A DNA stretch of 40,198 nt, taken from NCBI GenBank assembly GCA_020832085.1, contig JAFIFJ010000032.1:1-40198 (forward strand), read 5' to 3'. This document shows positions 1 to 7,396 of the stretch, one piece after another. Numbering within the stretch: position 1 is the first letter of the stretch; every line of letters starts with the position of its first letter. The notes beneath the pieces were generated by a model. The model saw only the letters and a list, made by a program, of their open reading frames with translations, was not told the origin of the DNA and did not search any database. The position numbers and the translations under genes were made by a program. Source of the stretch: Gammaproteobacteria bacterium (GTDB taxonomy: Bacteria > Pseudomonadota > Gammaproteobacteria > Pseudomonadales > Azotimanducaceae).

Positions 1-528
1 CGGACGGAGGACGGCCGCCGCCTGCACATGCAGTCCCTGGGGGCCCTCGCCCACTACGATTACAACGCAGCCCGTGCCTACGCCTATGAGCACGCGCTGC
101 AGGCAATGCTGCGCCTCCGGCTGGAGGTGCCACAGCTCGAACAGCAGGTCCGCCGGACCCTGTTCAACGTCGTCGCCAGAAACCAGGACGACCATGTCAA
201 GAACATTGCCTTCCTGATGGATCGCCGGGGGCGCTGGCGCCTGGCGCCGGCCTTCGACGTCACCTGGGCATACAACCCCGACGGGGACTGGACGGCCCGC
301 CACCAGATGACGATCAACGGCCGTCGCGATGGCTTCACCGTGGACGATCTCTGCGCGATGGGGCTCGTCGGCCACATCAAGGCAGGACGCACCCGGCGCA
401 TATTGCGGGAGCTGTGCGAAGTCGTGGCGAACTGGCAGGACTTCGCGGCGCGGGCAGGCGTCCCTGATGAAGACGCCGCCCGTATCAGGAAGAGCTTCCG
501 ACTCGACCTCGGCCATCAGTCGGCATAG
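1..528 (+). CDS. HipA-like kinase, C-terminal part (5' end outside window)
   Basis: This is the C-terminal part of a HipA-family serine/threonine kinase, the toxin half of HipBA-type toxin-antitoxin modules. The reading frame is open from base 1 and runs through the first internal ATG at 28, so the true start lies upstream of the window. Visible HipA features are the MQSLGALAH segment and the catalytic-loop-like block NVVARNQDDHVKN, followed by WRLAPAFDVTW, which resembles the conserved DFD-type metal-binding region. A HipB-like DNA-binding partner would be expected upstream and cannot be seen. A 10-bp perfect hairpin begins directly after the stop. The family call is from remembered motifs; whether the kinase is active or regulated by an antitoxin cannot be judged. 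Confidence 0.85.
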   Translation, partial: RTEDGRRLHMQSLGALAHYDYNAARAYAYEHALQAMLRLRLEVPQLEQQVRRTLFNVVARNQDDHVKNIAFLMDRRGRWRLAPAFDVTWAYNPDGDWTARHQMTINGRRDGFTVDDLCAMGLVGHIKAGRTRRILRELCEVVANWQDFAARAGVPDEDAARIRKSFRLDLGHQSA

Positions 529-562
529 CGCCCCACGATCTGCTTGTCTCGCTCGTGGGGCG
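529..562 (+). terminator. Hairpin immediately after the hipA-like stop
   Basis: A perfect 10-bp inverted repeat, CGCCCCACGA at 529-538 and TCGTGGGGCG at 553-562, has a 14-nt loop and starts at the base after the TAG stop. There is no clear T-run after it, so it is a terminator-like or mRNA-stabilising hairpin, not a textbook intrinsic terminator. Confidence 0.45.
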
Positions 563-609
563 GGAAGTCTCAGAGACAAACCGCCTCCTTGCTCTGAACC
601 CGGCACCGC

Positions 610-780
610 GTGATCATCGGGCCTGAACAATGGAAGAGGGAGGTTCCCCATGGCCGACTCAGGCAGGACGGCAGCGTGATCACCTCGACCTACAGCAGTT
701 CGCCGGTCGGTCGGATGGACCCGCAGGCGACTCTGGAGTTGATCACGTTCCTGAACCAGCGTGCCCGGGAGCGATCATGA
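610..780 (+). CDS. Possible 56-residue small protein or gene remnant
   Basis: An open frame with a GTG at 610 and TGA at 778-780 encodes a 56-residue peptide that begins VIIGPEQWKREVPHG and ends ITFLNQRARERS. Composition is protein-like (few rare residues, an amphipathic C-terminal helix), unlike the overlapping ATG frame at 630, which is rich in Pro and Gly. No ribosome binding site is evident, and an in-frame stop lies at 595-597. I do not recognise a family. It could be the tail of a decayed gene left between the hipA-like gene and the SEC-C gene. Confidence 0.3.
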   Translation: MIIGPEQWKREVPHGRLRQDGSVITSTYSSSPVGRMDPQATLELITFLNQRARERS

Positions 781-936
781 GTCGTCGATCGTATGGCGCG
801 GACTTGGCGAACGTCGCATAACGGCGAACCGCCGCAATGGTTGAGTGTGCGTGTCCAGCACGGCGCATTGATCCAGCCCCCTAAGGCCCGCATGCTGGGT
901 GCCCACATCGCCCCCATCCATGAGGGTCCGCCCGGC

Positions 937-1959
937 ATGTCCAAAAAGATCGGCCGCAATGATCCCTGCCCCTGTGGCAGCGGCCTGAAATACAAGCGGT
1001 GCTGCGCCTCGAACGGGAACACGATCGGTGGTCGCGATGATCAGTCCAATGATCTCTCACCTGAAATCCAGGCCATGATCGACGAGCTGAAAACCCGCGA
1101 CTATGCCAGCCTCGAAGAGGCCCAGGCCGCCGCGCAACTTGCGATGCGGTCCCATGCCAGCAACCCCATCGACGACTTTGTCGGCCTGACGCTCAACCAG
1201 ATGCATGGGGTGCTCTATCGCCCTTTCGATTCACCGGATCTGCTGACGTGGCCCGATCCCCTCGGCGTGTCGCCGGATGGGGAAGCCATTGAACTGGCCT
1301 GCGGACTGGCCGAGGCGCTCGGCAGTGAAGGCGTGAAGCGCACCGCGAAGGACAACCTGCCGCGACAGCTCTGTCGGGAGCTGCTGGCGCGCTGGCAGCG
1401 CATCGACGGCGAGGACCGCCACTTCGCTCCTGAAACACTGCAAAGCGAACTCGACTACGGGCTCTTGCACCGGGTCCGCCTGACGATGGAATTCGGCGGC
1501 TTGATCCGCAAGTACCGCGGCCGCTTCCTGCTGACCCGCAATGGCCGCGACCGCTTTGAGCGGCACGGTGCTGCCGGTCTCTATCCGGCGCTGCTGCGAG
1601 CCTACGTTGGCAAATTGAACTGGGGTTACGATGACGGCATGCCGGAAGTGCCCATGCTGCAACACAGTTTTCTGTTCACCCTGCATCTGTTCGGGCAACT
1701 CGGTGACACATGGCGGCCGACGACGTTCTATGCCGACGCCTTACTGCGCGCGTTCCCGCCGCTCATTCTCGATTTCGTCGACGACCGCTTTTTCACCGCT
1801 GAGGAAAAGTTCTACCGCGCCTATGCCCTGAGAACCCTGACGCGCTTTGCCGCGCCCTTCGGCCTGATCGAATTTGCCCCCCAGGACGCGGACGACTTCC
1901 GAAGTCCAAGGCAGGTCCGTCGCCGCCCGCTGCTCGAAGAGGTGGTGCAGTTCCGCTGA
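937..1959 (+). CDS. SEC-C motif-containing protein
   Basis: A 340-residue protein starts with a SEC-C zinc-binding motif at residues 8-23 (NDPCPCGSGLKYKRCC, cysteines 11, 13, 22 and 23), the motif found at the SecA C-terminus and in many proteins of unknown role. The rest, about residues 50-340, is unfamiliar to me; the stretch GGLIRKYRGRFLLTRNGRDR looks like a winged-helix segment. The frame is open back to 793, but I place the start at 937 because SEC-C proteins of this type begin just before the motif and a GAGGG lies about 12 nt upstream. The known SEC-C function is zinc-dependent binding to SecB or ribosomes in SecA; no such role can be claimed here. Confidence 0.8.
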   Translation: MSKKIGRNDPCPCGSGLKYKRCCASNGNTIGGRDDQSNDLSPEIQAMIDELKTRDYASLEEAQAAAQLAMRSHASNPIDDFVGLTLNQMHGVLYRPFDSPDLLTWPDPLGVSPDGEAIELACGLAEALGSEGVKRTAKDNLPRQLCRELLARWQRIDGEDRHFAPETLQSELDYGLLHRVRLTMEFGGLIRKYRGRFLLTRNGRDRFERHGAAGLYPALLRAYVGKLNWGYDDGMPEVPMLQHSFLFTLHLFGQLGDTWRPTTFYADALLRAFPPLILDFVDDRFFTAEEKFYRAYALRTLTRFAAPFGLIEFAPQDADDFRSPRQVRRRPLLEEVVQFR

Positions 1960-2024
1960 ACCAACGGCTGGGCCGCAGTCAGACCGGCATTTGGATGATG
2001 ACGTGCTGCCATGAGAGATGTTCT

Positions 2025-2142
2025 GGGGTCAGACAAGCGTACCCCTACAGACGACGCGGGCTTCGAGGCCAATACCTCTTCGAAATCCGCCTTAGCGCTG
2101 CGTTTTCGGTGCCAAAAACACGCCGCTAAGCCGCGCCTGGGG
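2025..2142 (+). repeat. Family A repeat, truncated left half
   Basis: The element starts with GGGGTCAGACAAGCG and carries the hairpin CTTAGCG (2091-2097) with CGCTAAG (2124-2130) around a GCGTTTTCGG core. It aligns with 5270-5391 over about 120 bp, including CCGCGCCTGGG after the hairpin, then the two diverge. No right end follows nearby, so this copy appears truncated. The rest of the 1960-2400 gap shows no supportable gene. Confidence 0.7.
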
Positions 2143-2405
2143 CCGATGAGGCAGCGGTTAGCCAGAGACCCAGGGCTCTGCTCGGACTACCCGTTACTGG
2201 CGGCTGTCACACTGGACGCGCCGATATCGGGCCGCACCGAAGCAGATCGATGGCCAGCTTGGCCTGCGTTCTGGGGTCGGATCGGCGATCACCTGGCCGC
2301 TTGCTCGAGTTGACGGCCAGACGTTGATGGCGACCTAAAAACGTACTCATCTGGTGTAGACCGCCGTTCAGCGGAAAGTGGTTTTCGATGGCGGCTCGGT
2401 GCAGG

Positions 2406-2569
2406 TCATGCACGGTCCGGATCGAGCAGTCCGGCCGCCTCGAGGGCATCGATCCAATCTCTTCGCTCGCGTTCGAGCACTTGCAGACATGCGTTCGATG
2501 CCCCTTCCCGGAAAATTTCTCGTTCGCTTTCACTCGTTTGCAGATTCTACAAAAGTGCCCCACGGCCAC
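2406..2569 (-). pseudogene. Remnant of a cysteine-rich FCRIC...GKGHRTHVC family protein, frame-disrupted
   Basis: Reading leftward from a GTG at 2569 with AGTCAGGGA upstream, the peptide begins with FCRICKRVKANEKFSGKGHR followed by THVCK. This matches, from memory, a small bacterial CxxC...HxC (zinc-ribbon-like) family of unknown function. After THVCK that frame degenerates. A different frame then reads well, VLERERRDWIDALEAAGLL then DPDRA, and stops at 2406-2408. The simplest reading is a one-base frameshift in a decaying gene; a fusion of two fragments is possible. It lies 44 bp downstream of the 2OG-oxygenase stop on the same strand. Confidence 0.45.
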
Positions 2570-2613
2570 TCCCTGACTTCACAGCAACGGCGCTGTGCTC
2601 CACACACCCCTTC

Positions 2614-5034
2614 TCATGAACTCGTGTCCAGCGCCTCCAACCAGGCCAGGGCCTGTTCCATGGCGTCGCGCTCCGCGCGGTCCAGCTTGAACAGCCGGTC
2701 GGTCTTCTCAAGGACCAGAGTGTAAGGCCGCCCCTGCCGCCGCGTCTGGTGACGAACCGGCAGTGCATGATGATCCAGGCTGCGGTGAATGTGCTGCCTC
2801 CCCTCCTTGGCCAGGGGCCACTCCAGCTTGCGCTGGCTCGCCGCGGCCAGAAAGCGCTGCAGTTTCCGACACAACTCGCAAGCACAGTCCGCTGGCGGCT
2901 CGATGGACCAGTCGTCCGAGCCGCGGGGCGGCTGCGCCACACGTTGCGACAGAGCGGCCCGCAGGTGGGTAAGCACCGGCTGCAACGTTTGCAGCAACGA
3001 GGGGACTTCGCTCCCCGCCATCTGCAGGACAGCTGCCACATGCCGCAGATCACCACTGCGGGCCGGGTCCTGCAGCGCGGCGATGATCTCGCCGGTGAGC
3101 GCGTCGTCATCCAGCAGGACGCCACTGCCCAGCAGGACCAGCCACCAGGCCCGCAACGCCTCCAACTCCCCGCGCAGGCGCAGGCGGGGCGTGCGCTGGA
3201 TGACCTGCTGCACCCTTGCCAGGAAACGCTGCCAATGGCTGTGGCAGAGGTTGCGCGCCAGATCCTCTGCGGACGGTGTTGCCTGCTCTAGGAAGGCATC
3301 GCAGATCGCGGGCAGATGGCTCAGTGAGGAGAAATCGGCCCCATGGCGGGACCCTTGCGCCAAGTGCTGCAACCAATCGTCACCGAGTTCGCGGCCGCAG
3401 GCTTCGATGGCCTTCAGCCAGGGTCCTACCGCGGCCGGGCGCAGGTCGTCGACCAGGAACGGCGCCAGCAGCGCCTGGGCCAGCTCGAGATCGCCGAGGC
3501 CAGCCGCCACCTGAAACGTGCGGGGCAGCAGTTCATGAGCCTCCTCGCCCAGGCGATGACGCTGCCAGAAGGGCAGGAGCTGATGGACGTACTCGCGCGC
3601 CGTCGCATCCTCGCCACGGCGGAGCATGGCGGTCCACTGTTGCAGGGCCCACTTCGGCGATGACCTCGCGCGAAGCAGAAAGCTCAAACGCCGCGGCCAA
3701 AGCACCACCGCCGCCCGGTGGTACCAGCGATCCACGGTGTTGCCCCAGTTGCCCTGATACGGTTCGTACTCGGAAGCAAACGGTTCGCAGTCGTTGCTGG
3801 CGCGGGTCCAGCACAGCTCTTCCTCGGCAACCAGGGTCGCGGCTTTTGGCGGAGGCGTCCCGGCGACCACCTTGACGAAGTGCCGCAATTGAACGTCCTG
3901 GTCGATCAGGTTCGTGAGTTGCTGATCTGCGACGGAAGGTTGGTCGTCATCCACGTCTTCGTCTTCGTCTTCGTCTTCGTCTTCGTCTTCCCAATGCGCA
4001 TGACGTCCCCAGGGACCCCTGCCATCATCACCGATGCAATCCCAGGTCTCGTGAACATCGGCGAGGGCGAGAAACAGCTCGCAGTCGAGTTGGTCGGCGG
4101 CCTCACGAAGGGCAGCGGCCCGCGGCGCGTCGTCCTGTTTCAGGCTTTCCCAGCGCAGGCTCCCACGGGTGTACTGGTGATCCAGCAGGTAGACCAGCCG
4201 CTCCGGCGGCGGGTCAGGTTCCTGACGCCAGGACCGGGTGGTCGGCGTGGCGAAGAATGCGCGCACGGCCTCGACGAGGGGTCCGACCCGCGCCGGCTTG
4301 CCGACAGCCTCGGCCTCACCCTCCAGCAGCAAGTGGTAGGTCAGCGACACGCGGTAGCCGTCCGTGACCCGTTTGACGCGGTGAAAGCAGTCCGCGAAGA
4401 AGGCGGTGAGCGTCAGTTTGGAGGGCGAGCCGCGAGAAGTCAGGCTTTCGCCACCATGCTCGATTTCCAGAGCGCCACCCTTGAAGCGCGAAGGCAGGGT
4501 CACCACCAGGCTCGCGATCATGCTGTCCGACTTCTCGGAATCCTGGTGCGGCGCGAAGAACTGACCGGGGCCGTAGATCAGCAGATTGTGCAGCTCGGCG
4601 GTCAGTCGGGTACCAGCCGGCAGCCCGAGGGCAGCGTGGATGCGCTGCAGTTCCGGTTCCAGCCGTGTCTGCCAGGCCTGCTCGTCCATCTGGATGCGGG
4701 ATTTCGGCACTTCCCAGGCATCGCGAACGCTGAGATCGAGCACGGTCTTCTCGCGCAGCCCATAGCGGGCCGGCCGCGCCACCTTACGCAAGGCTTCGGC
4801 GCCACGGGCCGTCAGTGGCAACGTGACCGGCCCCACATCCTTCACGCTGAAGTCGAGCGCGCTGGCAGGCAGCGTTCGCGTCACCGCGAAGCTGGCCCCG
4901 CCGGCAATCCGAGCCAGCTCACGTGCCACTGGCTGCATGCGTATCCCCTCCCGGATCAGAGCCACGGCGGCGGAGATTGCCGCGCCGGCTGGTCGCTGGC
5001 AAGTGGCCGCAAGCCTGGCCTCGAGGCTCGCCAC
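2614..5034 (-). CDS. Large 2-oxoglutarate/Fe(II) oxygenase family protein
   Basis: An 806-residue protein. Residues about 145-235 form a prolyl-4-hydroxylase-like 2-oxoglutarate/Fe(II) dioxygenase core: IYGPGQFFAPHQDSEKSD supplies H163 and D165, CFHRVKRV supplies H218, and YRVSLTYHLL supplies R228, completing the HxD...H...R set for iron and 2-oxoglutarate. Expected chemistry is hydroxylation of a protein or other substrate; the substrate is unknown. The C-terminal 500 or so residues match no domain I know. A run of alternating Glu-Asp near residue 350 is encoded by six perfect GAAGAC units (3955-3990). The proposed start at 5034 is the first good methionine, but no strong ribosome binding site supports it. 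Related proteins of this size exist in bacteria and fungi, but their biology is poorly described. Confidence 0.8.
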   Translation of the reverse strand: MASLEARLAATCQRPAGAAISAAVALIREGIRMQPVARELARIAGGASFAVTRTLPASALDFSVKDVGPVTLPLTARGAEALRKVARPARYGLREKTVLDLSVRDAWEVPKSRIQMDEQAWQTRLEPELQRIHAALGLPAGTRLTAELHNLLIYGPGQFFAPHQDSEKSDSMIASLVVTLPSRFKGGALEIEHGGESLTSRGSPSKLTLTAFFADCFHRVKRVTDGYRVSLTYHLLLEGEAEAVGKPARVGPLVEAVRAFFATPTTRSWRQEPDPPPERLVYLLDHQYTRGSLRWESLKQDDAPRAAALREAADQLDCELFLALADVHETWDCIGDDGRGPWGRHAHWEDEDEDEDEDEDVDDDQPSVADQQLTNLIDQDVQLRHFVKVVAGTPPPKAATLVAEEELCWTRASNDCEPFASEYEPYQGNWGNTVDRWYHRAAVVLWPRRLSFLLRARSSPKWALQQWTAMLRRGEDATAREYVHQLLPFWQRHRLGEEAHELLPRTFQVAAGLGDLELAQALLAPFLVDDLRPAAVGPWLKAIEACGRELGDDWLQHLAQGSRHGADFSSLSHLPAICDAFLEQATPSAEDLARNLCHSHWQRFLARVQQVIQRTPRLRLRGELEALRAWWLVLLGSGVLLDDDALTGEIIAALQDPARSGDLRHVAAVLQMAGSEVPSLLQTLQPVLTHLRAALSQRVAQPPRGSDDWSIEPPADCACELCRKLQRFLAAASQRKLEWPLAKEGRQHIHRSLDHHALPVRHQTRRQGRPYTLVLEKTDRLFKLDRAERDAMEQALAWLEALDTSS
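3955..3990 (+). repeat. Hexanucleotide microsatellite (GTCTTC)x6 inside the oxygenase gene
   Basis: Six perfect GTCTTC units on the plus strand encode alternating Glu-Asp on the minus strand. Being a multiple of three, gain or loss of units would change the acidic tract by two residues without a frameshift. Confidence 0.9.
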
Positions 5035-5166
5035 TAACGGGGCCGGCTCTCACCTGGCCACGGCCTCGAGTTGAAGGCTCAAAGGCCCTGCCCAACGCTG
5101 CGATCTGGCAGGGAATGGCATGCACGCGTTTTCGGAGATGGGTCTACTTTTGAATCGGGCCAATGG

Positions 5167-5178
5167 CTTAGTCTGACC
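5167..5178 (+). repeat. Family A right-type end, solitary
   Basis: CTTAGTCTGACC matches the right ends at 5501, 10069 and 13953. It faces the two left ends at 5229 and 5270, so the 5035-5514 gap is a pile-up of element ends, with no gene supported. Confidence 0.6.
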
Positions 5179-5205
5179 TCGAAATGGCCAGGGACGGAAC
5201 CCATC

Positions 5206-5287
5206 CATGTGGAATGCGGCTGTTCCGTGGTCAGACTAGCGTAACCCATGTGGAATGCGGCTGTTCCGTGGTCAGACTAGCGTAACC
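5206..5287 (+). repeat. Tandem duplication of a 41-bp unit carrying a family A left end
   Basis: Two 41-bp copies, 5206-5246 and 5247-5287, appear identical. Each holds CATGTGGAATGCGGCTGTTC followed by CGTGGTCAGACTAGCGTAACC. Each contains one GGTCAGACTAG left end (5229-5239 and 5270-5280), so the duplication has doubled an element terminus. Confidence 0.9.
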
Positions 5288-5514
5288 CTCCAAAACCCGG
5301 GGGCTTCGGGGCCGATACCGCCTCGAAATCCGCCTTAAAGCTGCGTTTTCGGGGCCAAAAACACGCCGCTAAGCCGCGCGCCTGGGACTCGCCCTTCGCT
5401 TGGACACCCCATTTCAGTGGCCAAACCAGCCTTCTAAGGCTACATTCAGCGCACTTTCTCAGAAATTCCTTCTCTCAATCAATGAGATAGCGCCGGATAG
5501 CTTGGTCTGACCCC
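5270..5514 (+). repeat. Family A non-autonomous element, subtype I
   Basis: A 245-bp unit from GGTCAGACTAGCG (5270) to CTTGGTCTGACCCC (5501-5514). It holds a hairpin with CCTTAAAG on the left and CGCTAAGCC on the right of a GCGTTTTCGG core, and a weaker second dyad ending CTTCTAAGGC. It lies between the divergently oriented oxygenase and methyltransferase genes, so it occupies their promoter region. Confidence 0.8.
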
Positions 5515-5593
5515 AAGGGCCTGAGCTCCAATCGAGAACAGGATCACTTCTCTTGTCCGAAACGGGACCGAATGTTGTCGGGGCCTTCGAGTC

Positions 5594-6211
5594 GTGATTC
5601 GAAGCGTCATCTACGACACGTTGATCGTCGGCCTGACCGCCAAGTGGTACGCGGAGGTATTGCGACGCGTCCCTGCGAATGCGGCCCTGCTTGATGTAGG
5701 GATCGGCACGGCGGGCGCTCTGCTGGCGAACGCCGAACTTGTGGAAGAGAAGCGGCTGCGCGTCACCGGCATCGACATTGACGGCGACTACATCGCGCGC
5801 GCTCGCGACAAGCTGCGGCGCGCCGGCCTGCACGACCGCGTCGAGGTCCGACACGAATCCGTCTACGACCACCGGGGCGGTCCCTACGACGCCGTGTACT
5901 TCTCCGGGAGCTTCATGCTGCTGCCGGAACCCGAGCACGCCCTGCGCCACTGCTCTGCGCTGCTCGGTCCGAACGGACGCATCTACTTCACCCAGACGAT
6001 TGAGCAGCAACGCTCGCGTTGGATGGAAACGATCAAGCCCCTGCTGAAGCGGGTGACGAGCATCGATTTCGGCCGGGTGACCTACGAGGAGGACTTCAGG
6101 GCGCAGATGCGTTCCGCCGGCCTCGATCTGGAGGAGTTCACTACGTTGGCGCGCCACGGCAGCCGGGCCTCGGTGCTCGCCGTCGCCAAGGCGCTCTGGG
6201 GGTCAGACTAG
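5594..6211 (+). CDS. Class I SAM-dependent methyltransferase
   Basis: A 205-residue protein with a Rossmann-fold methyltransferase signature: motif I ALLDVGIGTAGALL near residues 31-44, an acidic strand end in RVTGIDIDGDY near 56-66, and YDAVYFSGSFMLLPEPEHAL for motif IV and the following helix. It should transfer a methyl group from S-adenosylmethionine; the acceptor cannot be predicted. The start is a GTG at 5594; an in-frame stop is at 5522-5524 and the N-terminal YDTLIVGLTAKWY fits the family. The last codons, TGG GGG TCA GAC TAG, come from a family A repeat end, so the natural C-terminus has probably been replaced or trimmed. It converges on the DUF1989 gene, the two stop codons overlapping in one CTAG. 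Confidence 0.85.
   Translation: MIRSVIYDTLIVGLTAKWYAEVLRRVPANAALLDVGIGTAGALLANAELVEEKRLRVTGIDIDGDYIARARDKLRRAGLHDRVEVRHESVYDHRGGPYDAVYFSGSFMLLPEPEHALRHCSALLGPNGRIYFTQTIEQQRSRWMETIKPLLKRVTSIDFGRVTYEEDFRAQMRSAGLDLEEFTTLARHGSRASVLAVAKALWGSD
6199..6211 (+). repeat. Family A left-type end, solitary, supplying two stop codons
   Basis: GGGGTCAGACTAG is followed by CGCAATCCC, which matches the subtype I ends at 5229, 5270 and 7099. Its CTAG gives TAG on the plus strand (6209-6211, methyltransferase) and TAG on the minus strand (6208-6210, DUF1989 gene). No matching right end follows within 800 bp. Confidence 0.75.
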
Positions 6212-7077
6212 CGCAATCCCTCCGCTTTGCGCCGGGCCCAGTCGATGGACGGTGCTGCCATGCCGTGGCGGCCGCGGTAGTCCGGCAGCTCCGGCGCCGA
6301 CCAACCTTCGAGCAGCGCCGGTTCGAGGCGGTACACCTCCACGGCGAGGGGTCGACATACCTGCAGCGGATCGCCGGCTTCTGGGCCCCATAGCGGTACC
6401 GAGAGGTCACCGCCAGGACAGGCGGAGAGCGCACAGAGCAGGTCGATCTCGGCGAAAAACTCCAGATAATCGCCGGGCCGTGCGGGCGATGCTTTCATGA
6501 AGTACTGATCACTCGCGTTCAGGCCCGTGCACTGGAAGACGTTGAGGACGTCGTGGACGTCGCGCTCATCGAGGCCGTAGGGAAGCACAGCGCGGAGCAG
6601 GTTCGAGTGACAGTGGAAGTCGAAGTCCTCGCCCGTGAGCAGACGGTTCACGTAAGGATCGCAGCGGGTCCCGAGCAGGTCGTGAAGGCGGCCGCCGTCG
6701 GCATCGACGCCGTAATGCGCCAAGCTGTCGTCGATGATCGTCGTCATCGGCCGCAGGTAGGGCAGCGTGGACCAGAGGCGATCGTGGATGCTGACGTGGG
6801 CGCGCTGCAGCTGCCGCGTGCGCGAGGCCCAGAACTGCTCTCGGGGATTGTGCCGGTTCCAGAGGTTCAGATCCCCAACCTGAGGGCCCTCCGGCGTGAT
6901 GATGCGGAACACACTACCGGCCGGGACGGTCCAGGCGCGACCACTGCGGATGGGCACCTCGATGCGGTCAACGAGGCTGCGTCCGCCACCCTCCCGCAGG
7001 CGATCGTAGAAGGCGGTGTCCACTGCGAGAGCGGATCCCGATCCGGCCTGATAGGCCGCGGCGGGCGTCGCAACCAT
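6208..7077 (-). CDS. DUF1989 (urea carboxylase-associated family) protein
   Basis: A 289-residue DUF1989 protein, the family of urea carboxylase- or urea amidolyase-associated proteins. Visible landmarks are VPAGSVFRIITPEGPQVGDL, SIHDRLWSTLPYLRP, LLGTRCDPYVN and FHCHSNLLRAV, the last two carrying the cysteine and histidine residues conserved in the family. The start at 7077 is chosen over 7116 because GAGGAGG lies seven bases before this ATG and the longer frame reads into a repeat. No urea carboxylase, amidase or ABC transporter is adjacent, so this is a stand-alone copy. The biochemical role of the family is not firmly known. The upstream promoter region runs directly into the RAYT element left end at 7099. 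Confidence 0.85.
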   Translation of the reverse strand: MVATPAAAYQAGSGSALAVDTAFYDRLREGGGRSLVDRIEVPIRSGRAWTVPAGSVFRIITPEGPQVGDLNLWNRHNPREQFWASRTRQLQRAHVSIHDRLWSTLPYLRPMTTIIDDSLAHYGVDADGGRLHDLLGTRCDPYVNRLLTGEDFDFHCHSNLLRAVLPYGLDERDVHDVLNVFQCTGLNASDQYFMKASPARPGDYLEFFAEIDLLCALSACPGGDLSVPLWGPEAGDPLQVCRPLAVEVYRLEPALLEGWSAPELPDYRGRHGMAAPSIDWARRKAEGLR

Positions 7078-7160
7078 GATTGCCTCCTCGAATGCGATGT
7101 CAGACCAGCGCAACACACTGATTTCTTGGAGTGCTTGAGCTTAGCGGGCTCGGATTATCG

Positions 7161-7202
7161 GCTTAGAACTGCGTTTTCGACGCCGAAAACGTCATCCTAA
7201 CC
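7161..7202 (+). repeat. REP-like palindrome left of the RAYT gene
   Basis: GCTTAGAAC pairs loosely with the 3' arm CATCCTAACC, around a perfect 8-bp inner stem CGTTTTCG / CGAAAACG with a 4-nt ACGC loop. The same core recurs in 9903-9944 and 17938-17979. Confidence 0.8.
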
Positions 7203-7396
7203 TGGGTTTTGCCCGCCCGTGCCTGAAACAGTGGTGTTGCGCGCACCCTGCGCTGCTCGTCGATCTGCGCTGCCTCCGGCAACCGTCGACTCTGCGCCGA
7301 TGGTTTCGACGCACGTCACGATCAGCCTTCGCCTACAGACAGCCTTTTCCCGGTCCTGCAACAGTAGCGCCTGGTCAGGGGACTGGAGCGAACTCG

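Noticed and set aside
781-936. Possible integron attC-like site between the hipA-like and SEC-C genes (GTCGCATAACGG)
   Set aside because: No paired core sites or proper attC fold could be built, and there is no integrase; the resemblance is too short.
2271-2290. TTCTGGGGTCGGATCGGCG as a further family A end
   Set aside because: Similar to 2021-2039 but lacks the invariant GTCAGAC and has no hairpin downstream; too degenerate to count.
3718-5037. Long plus-strand frame of 439 residues opposite the 2OG oxygenase gene
   Set aside because: It is antisense to a gene with clear catalytic motifs, has no recognisable domain and includes the FVFVFV complement of the acidic repeat; a shadow frame of GC-rich coding DNA.
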